Positions 1 to 7,781 of a DNA stretch of 10,569 bases are shown one piece after another. Within the stretch, counting starts at the first letter, position 1. Every line of letters begins with the position of its first letter. Location: the NCBI GenBank assembly GCA_910592005.1, contig CAJVPP010003866.1, forward strand, positions 1 through 10,569, in the 5' to 3' direction. The stretch is from Funneliformis mosseae (lineage: Eukaryota > Glomeromycota > Glomeromycetes > Glomerales > Glomeraceae). The notes beneath the pieces were generated by a model. The model worked only from the letters and a program-made list of their open reading frames with translations. It had not been told where the DNA came from and did no database searches. The position numbers and the translations under genes are program-made.

Positions 1-642
1 ATAACCACCTAAATAAACAATGAACTGTTTTGGGACGTAAACTGCGCCATAAACACATCTTGGAGAAGGCGCATTAACTGTAGTTCCTATTTCCCATTTC
101 AAATTTATTGTATCTAATATAAGCATTTCATTTAGGATAGTGCCATTAGAATTTCCACCAAATAAATACATTTTCCCATTATCATCAACGATGCCTTTTA
201 GATTATCTTTTCTAAGAACATCGTTACCTGCTATTTTTGGAATACTCCATGAATTGCTTTGTGTATCAAATGTATAAGCTAAAGACATTTTTACTTCATT
301 ATTAATGTTATATCCTCCATACAAAAATAATGTTTTATTATTTGCACCACCACTAACAGATGCAGCAGAACTATGCCATGGAACTATATTAATACTTGTT
401 AAATCATGCCATAATATATTTTGCGTATTAAATGGAATAGAGACATCAAGATAAAAAAATTCAGTCCCAATTTTTACAGAATTCACATATGTACCACCTA
501 AGATATATATTTTACTATCAATAAATGTAGCAGTGTGACCTCGTCGTTGTGATGGATTAAATGGAGTAGTTTGGCAATTTACTTCAATTAATAATTGAAC
601 TAAAAACCACAAAATGATATATATTGAAATGTTCTTTGACAT
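1..642 (-). CDS. Secreted kelch-repeat protein, 5' part (214 codons, cut by the window edge)
   Basis: Reading the minus strand from the ATG at 642-640 gives 214 codons without a stop, and the frame leaves the window at base 1. Residues 1-23 form a signal peptide: a short polar start, a long Ile/Leu/Trp stretch, then Asn-Cys-Gln. The rest holds kelch blades with the diagnostic Gly-Gly pairs at residues 49-50, 109-110, 162-163 and 212-213, each after a hydrophobic strand and followed by a Leu-Asp and Trp pattern. Kelch blades form a beta-propeller that usually binds protein partners; here it would face the ER lumen or cell exterior. By eye the protein is about 60% identical to the neighbouring plus-strand kelch gene, so a stalk, membrane helix and tail are expected beyond the edge. 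It reads straight through the position where the paralog has its first intron. Substrate and partner are unknown. Confidence 0.87.
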   Translation of the reverse strand, partial: MSKNISIYIILWFLVQLLIEVNCQTTPFNPSQRRGHTATFIDSKIYILGGTYVNSVKIGTEFFYLDVSIPFNTQNILWHDLTSINIVPWHSSAASVSGGANNKTLFLYGGYNINNEVKMSLAYTFDTQSNSWSIPKIAGNDVLRKDNLKGIVDDNGKMYLFGGNSNGTILNEMLILDTINLKWEIGTTVNAPSPRCVYGAVYVPKQFIVYLGGY

Positions 643-1186
643 GATTACACTTTAAAGACAATTTACGAAAAATTATACTTTTTACACGCATGAACATTAT
701 ATGTCTGATCACTATGCGTAATAGTTTTGTTACATTACAGAATTATAAAGTTTTAATTGGGATTCCAAATTGGTGTATCCTTTCTATTGTACGAAAGTAA
801 TACAATTTACGTGACAATCGCCGCAGTGTGGAGGTCATTTGAGGCGCAGTACGATTTGCGACTAACACCGGATATTCGGTTATTTTAACCACTAATTAAA
901 TACAAGTCAAAATCTTTATTATTCAAATAATAATAATTTTTAATTTTAGCTATTATTTAAGAGATAATTATATTGCGTTTGTCGAGAAATTGTCATATAC
1001 ATACAGTATATGTGAAGTGAAAATAATCGTCATCGAAATTTAGAGCAACCAATAAAATCTTTTTGTGTACATCATTACAAAATATTTTAATGTAACAAAT
1101 ATGAATGCATCAAATAAAAAATATTAATTACAAGATATTTTTTTTTTTAACAAATTAACTTTTTACTGTAATTTCTTTAGCATACT
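643..1186. promoter_or_regulatory. Divergent promoter between the two kelch paralogs
   Basis: This 544-nt AT-rich spacer separates two start codons pointing away from each other. Each side has the 11-mer AATGTAACAAA at nearly the same distance from its ATG: 1089-1099 on plus (87 nt before the ATG) and 726-736 on minus (83 nt before). Each also has a CCAAT box further out, at 1049-1053 on plus and 760-756 on minus. The last bases before each ATG resemble each other too (GTAA, then TCTTTA). The middle, about 815-890, is richer in GC and has no recognised motif. CCAAT boxes are known fungal promoter elements bound by the HAP/NF-Y complex; use here is inferred. Confidence 0.55.
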
Positions 1187-2951
1187 ATGTTAAAAAAATA
1201 TTCAATCATATTATGGCTTTTAATTCAATTATTAATTGAAGTAGGTTGCCAAACGACTTCTTTTAAGCCAACACAACGAAGCAGTCATACAGCTACACTC
1301 ATAGATGATAAATTATACATTTTAGGTGGAACAAATAAAGTTGATATAAAAATTGGCATAGAATTTTTTTATCTTGATGTCTCTGTTCCATTCAATACGC
1401 AAAATATATTATGGAATGATTTAACAAGCACTAATACGGTTCCAGCACATGCCGCTGCAGCATCCGTTAAGGGTGGTTCAAATAATAAAACCTTGATTTT
1501 ATATGGAGGAATTCCTTATAATAATGCAGCAATGGATTTGGTTTATGCATTTGATATTCAAAAAAATTCATGGATTTCAGAAATACCTGGTGACATTATT
1601 ATTAGAAAAGATAATTTAAAAGGCATTGTTGATTATAATGGCAAAATGTATTTGTTCGGCGGACAATCTAAAAAAATTATTGTAAATGATATGCTTATTT
1701 TAGATACAATGAACTTGAATTGGGAATTAGGAAGTTCGATTAATGCGCCTTCTCCACGGGTAGTTTATGGTGCAACTTTATTATCAAATCAGCTAATTCT
1801 TTACTTAGGTAGGTAACAAATAAATCTCATAATGAATATGTATATATACTGTTTAAATTTACTAAATATTTTAAATATTTGTAATTTAAGGTGGCTCTAA
1901 TAATATAGCACTCGCATCATTAAAAGAGGTAAAGTGATTTAAATATATATATTAAAAGAAAGAATAATTATTTATTAATAAAGCTTAGGTCTACATATAT
2001 GATACGATTAACGATAGTTGGAGTATTAAAGTAAGTTTATAACATTATATTGTTTTATGATATAAGCATATTTTAACTAATTTATTAACTAAATTAGATA
2101 CCTTCGGGCACAATTCCTTCTGATAGAGATGCTATTTCTGCTGTTCTTGGTAATTATTCTTTTAAAAGTGTTAACGAAATAAATTAATACCAGTTAATCA
2201 CATTACAATTATGTTTGCTAAACAAGGATTGGATAGGCAGCATGTAATAATTTTTGGAGGCATTGTTGAATCCCGAGATTCACTTTATGTATTAGATTTA
2301 ATAAATTACGAATGGTACATTCCAAAAATTCTTGGGAAAATTCCAAGTTCCAGACATTGGCATGAAGCAAACGTAATTGGAAAATATATGGTTATATCAT
2401 TTGGTAAATAATACTTGTTATTATGTATTTATTCATAATATAAGTAATTACTAAAATAAATATTTAAATTAATAGGAGAAGGTTATGATCCAAAAATTGA
2501 CAATGATATTTTATTACTTGATATTAGCAATAATGAAGAATATATTTGGACTAATATTTTTGATCCATTAGTTCCAACATCTAATTCAAATGTTTCAACA
2601 AATGATTCTTCTACAAAAACTCTACCAACTAATTCTTCAAAGAATCCGCCAGTAGCTTCTTCAAAAGACACATTACCAACATTAGCTATAATTGGCATAG
2701 CTATAGGATCATTGGTCGGTGGTATTTTACTATCATTTGGGGGTTCTTTTGTATATCAATGGAATAAAAATAGAAAAGAAACTCAAGCAGCAATACCAAC
2801 GCCTGGAACTGGAGGGAATTATGGCAATGAAGCTGTTGCAATTACTGTTCAGAGTGTGAACAATAATGGTCGAGAAATAATTACTTATGGTCATGGGCAA
2901 CAAATCCCTGATAGTTATAATTCAACAACCTATAATCAAAGAGCATATTGA
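1187..2951 (+). CDS. Secreted, single-pass membrane kelch-repeat protein, six exons, 479 aa
   Basis: Exons are 1187-1808, 1891-1928, 1989-2030, 2098-2149, 2194-2403 and 2476-2951. All five introns (82, 60, 67, 44, 72 nt) are GT-AG, and the joined 1440 nt have one frame ending in TGA. Residues 1-21 are a signal peptide. Kelch blades follow, with Gly-Gly at 47-48, 107-108, 158-159, 208-209 and 273-274 and a degenerate sixth near 321-324. Residues 351-389 form a Ser/Thr/Asn/Pro stalk with sequons at N360, N364 and N374. A membrane helix spans about 391-415, then Trp-Asn-Lys-Asn-Arg-Lys and a 64-residue Gln/Asn/Thr-rich tail of no known fold. The propeller should be extracellular. Splitting of the Gly-Gly codon pair by intron 1 and in-frame rejoining of each blade support the exon model. 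The reading frames beginning near 2211 and 2712 are exons of this gene, not separate genes. Ligand unknown. Confidence 0.88.
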
Positions 2952-3711
2952 ATTGGAATTTGAAGAAAATATAGTAATTCAGAATATTAAGCCGATTTAA
3001 ATTTACTATTTAAATTTTATGAAAATTATTTATAAATTTGATCTATCATAAAACAACTTTTTTAACCTATTCTATCGCTTCTAATTAAATAGAGAATTTT
3101 TCGAATAACACTAAGACCTTGTAACATTTTATTAATTTTAATATATCTTACAGTATCTTTAGCTAAGTGCAAGCAGAATGTTGTGAATAATTATTTTTGC
3201 GAAATTTTAATATGTGAACTTTATTTATGAGATCCGTATACGAAATGATATAGTTACGTCTCCTGAGTCCACTAGATACGTCCCTATATTATCATTTTCC
3301 AATTATCTTTAAAAATAAATAAATTTTGATTAAATTAAATACTGTTTATGACATATAAACTATTATAAATATAACGTGAGGTTAGAATTAATCGGGTTTG
3401 ACGTTAGTGTTATAAAGATATTTGATGGTTATTTATCACATTGCATCACGTTGTTCACAGTTGAAAATTTCTTCCAAATTGCTTTTTGTAACACCAATAG
3501 GTATCGAATTTGGTATCCGTGATTTCGAGTTTGGTGTTTCGGAATAGACGCGTTTACCACTTTATAGAAATAAAGTAAAATGAATGAATTAAATTCACGT
3601 TGAAATGGTATCTACTCTATCTAATTATAAAATTCGAGCTATTTAAATTTTTAAAGGAAAATTAAAAAAAAAAATTAATCAGAAAAAGCTTATTTATAAT
3701 TATTGATAAAT

Positions 3712-3754
3712 TATTGTATCGGCCTCCAATATAGCTCATAGCGTCGATACAATA
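3712..3754. repeat. Inverted repeat, 10-bp arms, 23-nt loop
   Basis: TATTGTATCG at 3712-3721 is matched exactly by its reverse complement at 3745-3754. The loop is GC-richer than its surroundings. It could be a small hairpin or a chance palindrome; no flanking target duplication is visible. Confidence 0.45.
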
Positions 3755-4339
3755 TGTTGCCTTATAACCGTGCATAACCATTTTTGTTGATAAGACAAGC
3801 CTAAAATGTCAACTATTCTATTGGCATTAGTTATCGAAGTTGAATCCATAATAAGTTAATAAATCCTTAATTGAATAAATAACGCGATTAGTGTAACATT
3901 AAAGAAAAATTCAAAAAATTTTTTTAAAATAAAATTTTTACTAATCTAAATTTAAATTATATCAATTGTTCAAAATATTATTAATATTTTAATTACAAAA
4001 TAAGTTTAAGAGTATGATGTTTATTAGATCGAGTTTAGAATGAGTTACTTCATAAAACATTTCATCTTTCTTTTTTATTATTAAATATGTATAAAATATT
4101 ATCTATAAAGACATAAATATCATGCTGCTGTAATTGTACACTTAATTAATGTATAATTAAAAATTGGTTTATAAAATATTTATTAAAAATTTCTTGCATG
4201 GCACTGGGGCCGTATTTGTAACTTTATAAATTAATTGAAATTACTTTTTTAGTAAATTTTATCAGGTCTGAAGTAGGATTTTATTTTAATTGTCAAAAAC
4301 TTGAGACTTTTATTTTCATCATTCGACAATTTTTTTCAG

Positions 4340-4423
4340 GTGGAGAAATCTTACCCTGAAAATAATGACCTTATAATCGTAGAATATTTTTTGCTAATTA
4401 GAATAAACAAAATATCCATATAG
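4340..4423 (+). other. Possible orphan exon of 27 codons
   Basis: A strong-looking 3' splice site, a run of Ts ending in CAG at 4337-4339, is followed directly by 27 open codons that end in TAG at 4421-4423. The peptide begins Val-Glu-Lys-Ser-Tyr-Pro-Glu and is not recognised. No upstream exon with a convincing donor was found. It may be a gene relic or chance. Confidence 0.2.
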
Positions 4424-4847
4424 AAATAAGATATGTTATCGGTTATTTTAGAAACGAAAATAAAATTTTAATGAAATACTTGCATCAAATATCATTGCAA
4501 ATTAAAAATAATTTTTACTATACGATTCCGCTGATCCGTATAGGGAGGAAGAGACAAAAAAAAAAAATAAAAAAATAGAATAATACAAATAAATGAAGTT
4601 GAAGAATGGCAAAAATGGTTAGAGCAAGTATATCTGACATTAGAAGTATTACAATAAATAATTTTTTTATGTTTTATTCATCAATTATAAATTTTAAATA
4701 AATAAATAATATATATATCTCGATGAAGCAAACTTTACAGTTGATCATGTGATAGTACGATTCCACGATTCAAAAAAATATATTCGGTTTCTTATAAAAC
4801 ACCTACATTAAATTAAAACCTATCATTTCTAATAAATTCCACATTAA

Positions 4848-5385
4848 GTAAAGTCTAAATTAGGTAATAACAATTCCTGTAAGGGAGTAGGCATCCACGT
4901 CAGTGCTGACTTCATTTTTTGTAAAGTATTGAAGGAGTATATTGAAACGCACCATTGGTATCTCTGTCAAGATTTATTTTGCATAGGGATAACAAAACAC
5001 CTTGGATCCGCCTCGATTTTATGGATATAACCATAAGATCCACAAGTTTTGTTTGTGTATTCTTCTACTACTTGACACCACGGATGTTCACGTGCCTTAT
5101 GGATCAGAAAATGAAAATATGAACATGTACAGTACAAATAGCTCAGGCGATCCTGGAACCAATGCTTCGTTAGCTTGTTTCTTTTTCTTGAATACTATCA
5201 CGCTCGCTTTGGAGCTTGTCATATGGGAGTTTGCTATTAAAATCGAGTTTACGAACATAGTAAATCATATGATTCATAACGAGTCTATGTACACTTGGCC
5301 CAAAGCAATAATTCCTGATCCTTCCTTTATTTTTTTTTTTTTAAAAAAAAAAATGATATTTAATATATATAATATAAAGATTTAA
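4848..5385 (+). pseudogene. GC-richer island with overlapping open frames, possible decayed gene
   Basis: Base composition changes here from very AT-rich to nearly balanced. On plus, one frame is open from 4848 to a TAA at 5028-5030 (60 codons; it includes a Trp-Tyr-Leu-Cys-Gln-Asp-Leu segment). A second frame is open from 4993 to 5385 (about 130 codons), beginning in the overlap. The second frame has no ATG near its left end, has one hydrophobic stretch (coded by about 5164-5250), and finishes in a T-then-A tract where the peptide becomes meaningless. The minus strand also stays open for about 70 codons over about 4972-5190. With few stops in any frame, openness alone is weak evidence. A gene broken by a frameshift near 5010-5030 fits best, but no family is recognised and the strand is not certain. 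Confidence 0.3.
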
Positions 5386-6264
5386 AGTATTAAAAATAAA
5401 TAAAACCTTTTACATTTCTGAGTATACAAAGCAAGACGATTTAATTCAATGCGAATATAAGTTTAGAATTAAATTTCATCTTATATTAAAGCAAAGTTGG
5501 AAGCATATATTTTAAGCAAAAATATAATTTTGTGTCCTGGATACTCCCAAGTTTTGCTTTCTAGCACTTTACGTTTTTTTAAGTTGTTTCACTTTCGTTT
5601 TCGTTGTTTTTTAACTTTATTATTTTTTTTCGTTATAACCTTATAACTTCGATAATTTATTTATTTATCTTTAATAAATTGATTAGCATTAATTGAGTTA
5701 ATACATTTAATTCAGAAGTGAAGAGCGAGTGCAACATCTTGATTAATTAATTTTATTAAATAATTTTTGCATCATATTTACACTATTTCGAATTAATAAA
5801 ATATCTTCTGCTTACATTTAAAATGGTTTATTAATATATGCGAAAAAATTGAATACAACGCTACTAACAATACTGTGTTTGTCAAATTATTCTATATTCG
5901 ATACTAAATGCGGAGCTTCATATATAACCGTATTAATCATCAAGTATAATTAGTAATACTCTATAAATTTATCAAAGTTAAATTTTCGTCTCCACGTGAT
6001 TTTGAATCATGTCAAAATTATAATTACAATAGATTAGGCTAAAGAGATAATATAAGGCAAATTTTATAAAGTTTATGTTGGGTAATCACATTAAAATAAA
6101 TAGGGCAAATCTTTTTAGCATAATAAAAAGAATGTTGAAAAGCTGGTGGCACGTACCTTAACTTTATAAATTTCAGTTCTAATATAGTTTAGACGTTTCT
6201 TTAAGCTATGCTTTTAAGCTTAATAGACAGTGGTTTTTAATATATAGAACTTTTTTTGATGTCG
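5386..6264. other. AT-rich spacer, nothing recognised
   Basis: No supported gene or RNA. It is mostly A/T with short homopolymers. The perfect 10-bp palindrome TTAAGCTTAA lies at 6214-6223, with another TTAAGCT just before it at 6201-6207. Confidence 0.6.
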
Positions 6265-6323
6265 GGCACAGCTATAAATCGGGTGAGTATTGTTTTTATA
6301 ATTGCCCGATTCGTAGCTGCGCC
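6265..6323. repeat. Imperfect 59-nt palindrome (19-nt arms, 21-nt loop)
   Basis: Left arm 6265-6283 pairs with right arm 6305-6323. The inner seven pairs (AATCGGG with CCCGATT) and the middle five (AGCTA with TAGCT) are perfect, and the outer five pair with one mismatch. The three non-Watson-Crick positions are T-G, A-C and A-C, each explained by one transition from a perfect pair. It is GC-rich in AT-rich DNA. It may be a small mobile palindrome or a structured RNA. Confidence 0.55.
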
Positions 6324-6436
6324 ACGGTGCTGAAAATACAGCCTAAAATCAAGTTTTATATATAAAATACTACTTTTCAATTTTTTTAACTTAAATACTT
6401 ACCACAATAATAAATATTAATGGAAAGGGTACATAA

Positions 6437-6669
6437 ATTCAACAAAAATCTCCTGATTCTGATAAAGTTCTATCGTCCAAACAAGTAACTATTTCAATTC
6501 ATATTATCCAAAGAAAATGTTCGAGATATAATTTTATTTTTTTTATTCATAAATTTTGCATTTTTAGTTGGTAGATGGATTATCCCAAGAGGCTGATTCT
6601 GATAAGATATTATGGATGGACTTGAAAACATTCATTTATCATGATAAAGTTTTTTTATTTCTGATCTAA
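6437..6669 (+). pseudogene. Coding-like fragment with a repeated Asp-Ser-Asp-Lys motif
   Basis: The 13-mer CTGATTCTGATAA occurs twice, at 6453-6465 and 6593-6605, and both copies read Asp-Ser-Asp-Lys in their open frames. The first frame is open from 6437 and meets a plausible donor (GTAACT) after the codons Ser-Ser-Lys-Gln. The second follows a pyrimidine-rich acceptor ending TTTTTAG and is open for 33 codons, 6568-6669, ending in TAA. Joining the two in phase is possible but gives no start codon. The peptide (Ser-Asp-Lys-Ile-Leu-Trp-Met-Asp-Leu-Lys) is not a family I can name. Probably a remnant of a repeat-bearing gene or transposon. Confidence 0.3.
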
Positions 6670-6701
6670 TCCAAGGTTTTTTTTTTGTAAATCGAGTTAT
6701 T

Positions 6702-6870
6702 GTCCGAAGCGTAGCGGAGGAATATTATGTACACTCAAGACCATGCAATGTCTGTCTGTCACTATGCGAAAATGCCCAAGCAAATTTCGGGACCAGGTGT
6801 AACAATCAATATTTGCATGTGATAATAATAAAAAAAATAAGATTATTATTTTTGCTTATTCGCTTCGGAC
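6702..6870. repeat. GC-richer repeat-like block bounded by a 10-bp inverted pair
   Basis: GTCCGAAGCG at 6702-6711 is the exact reverse complement of CGCTTCGGAC at 6861-6870. The block between is GC-richer than its surroundings except for an AT hairpin (AATAATAA at 6824-6831, TTATTATT at 6843-6850). Just outside lies the palindrome AGTACAT-G-ATGTACT at 6899-6913. There is no clear target duplication, so the true ends may lie elsewhere. It looks like a copy of a dispersed repeat, but copy number cannot be seen here. Confidence 0.35.
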
Positions 6871-6913
6871 GCACAACGGTTCCCATTCCCTAGTGTGCAG
6901 TACATGATGTACT

Positions 6914-7642
6914 ATACATTTGGTTTAAGCGAGTTCATACTATATAATTACTGTAAAATTCAAAAATAATAAAATTTTAAAAGGATAGATTAATAATTAA
7001 ACCTTTCAGCTGGAAAAAAGATTTTTCTTTAGGGTTTCAAAAAAATAAGGTGTATTTTATATTAGTTAAAATTATCTTTTGAAAAAATTTTTGATAAATG
7101 AATTCATGGATGGATTTACGTTTGGTGACTCGTCGATTTGGTGGAAATTATTGCTTTGCAAACAGTTTTCGTTTTATAATTCTTAGAAATATTTGGTGTT
7201 TAAATTACTAGAGAAATTATTCAATTTTTTGGAAAGGATTTTTTATTTTATCAATAATGAGAACGAAAAAATTTTTGTGTTTTAATATTACTTTTTTTTT
7301 TATCTTTTCAAGTGTTTAATTTTTATAGTTTTTTTTAATTGATCGACAAATCACCTGATCACACTAATTCGAAAACGGTGATAATAACAATGAAATATAT
7401 TTTTTTGAGGATAAATAATTTGGAAATATCAATAAATACAATCGAATATAAATTTTTGTATTTTATACTTAAATATATACAATCAACTATACCAACTATA
7501 TTCAGAAACAATGGTATTTAAGAAACAAAAGCTTTGGAAACTGGAAACTATATTTATCAACAAAAGCGGTATTAATTTTGGTAATGATTTACACAAATTT
7601 TTGCTGCGTAAGGTACGTAATTTACTTATTTTCACCAAAAAT
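6914..7642. other. AT-rich region upstream of the TFIIB promoter, no gene seen
   Basis: The only sizeable frame (about 7339-7521) is Ile/Asn/Lys/Tyr-rich with a non-ATG start, as expected for chance in AT-rich DNA. Nothing else is recognised. Confidence 0.6.
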
Positions 7643-7652
7643 CCACGCGTGG
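7643..7652. promoter_or_regulatory. Palindromic MluI cell-cycle box (CCACGCGTGG)
   Basis: A perfect 10-bp palindrome contains ACGCGT, the site bound in yeasts by the MBF (Mbp1/Swi6-type) G1/S factor. It lies 30 nt before the TATA box and about 130 nt before the TFIIB start codon, a normal place for an upstream activating site. The sequence match is clear; the binding is inferred. Confidence 0.4.
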
Positions 7653-7682
7653 TAATTATGTCATTTAATTAAAAGTGAAGTA

Positions 7683-7690
7683 TATATAAA
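7683..7690 (+). promoter_or_regulatory. TATA box of the TFIIB gene
   Basis: TATATAAA lies 91 nt before the ATG. It is followed by a CT-rich stretch (about 7724-7748) typical of fungal transcription start regions, then T tracts and an 11-A run that ends in the start codon. An A-rich leader right before ATG is favourable for initiation. Confidence 0.6.
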
Positions 7691-7781
7691 GATCTGGTGA
7701 ACTACTTTTGATTTCAATTTCAATCATTCTCTCTCTATATTTCTCTCGACATTTTTTTTTTTTCCTTTTTTAAAAAAAAAA

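Larger units (their letters stand above)
2952..4847. other. AT-rich spacer downstream of the kelch gene, no intact gene seen
   Basis: No long frame or RNA gene is convincing here. It contains A and T tracts, an imperfect tandem repeat of about 21 nt near 3502-3543 around the word TTTGGT, a 10-bp inverted pair at 3712-3721 and 3745-3754, an ACGCGT at 3548-3553, and a possible orphan exon at 4340-4423. The 3' end of the kelch transcript must lie in its first few hundred bases, but no clear AATAAA is near the stop codon. Confidence 0.6.

Noticed and set aside
2211..2411. Separate 66-aa gene starting at ATG 2211
   Set aside because: It is exon 5 of the kelch gene: the frame extends left to an acceptor at 2193 and right to a donor after 2403.
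2483..2698. 71-codon minus-strand open frame
   Set aside because: Antisense of the kelch gene's last exon; the plus strand encodes its stalk and membrane helix.
2712..2951. Separate 79-aa gene
   Set aside because: Starts at a TTG inside the last kelch exon; the frame is continuous from 2476.
3425..3547. 40-codon ATG frame with Phe-Gly repeats
   Set aside because: Short, unrecognised, and the repeat comes from an imperfect DNA tandem repeat near 3502-3543.
3721..3800. tRNA gene or tRNA-derived SINE
   Set aside because: An A-box-like word is present, but there is no B box (GGTTCGANNCC type) and no cloverleaf.
6143..6333. Terminal inverted repeats of a larger element around the 6265 palindrome (AGC..GGTGGC-like words)
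   Set aside because: Similarity needs gaps and several mismatches, and there is no flanking duplication.
7339..7521. 60-codon frame upstream of TFIIB
   Set aside because: TTG start, Ile/Asn/Tyr/Lys-rich peptide expected by chance in AT-rich DNA, no splice or homology signs.
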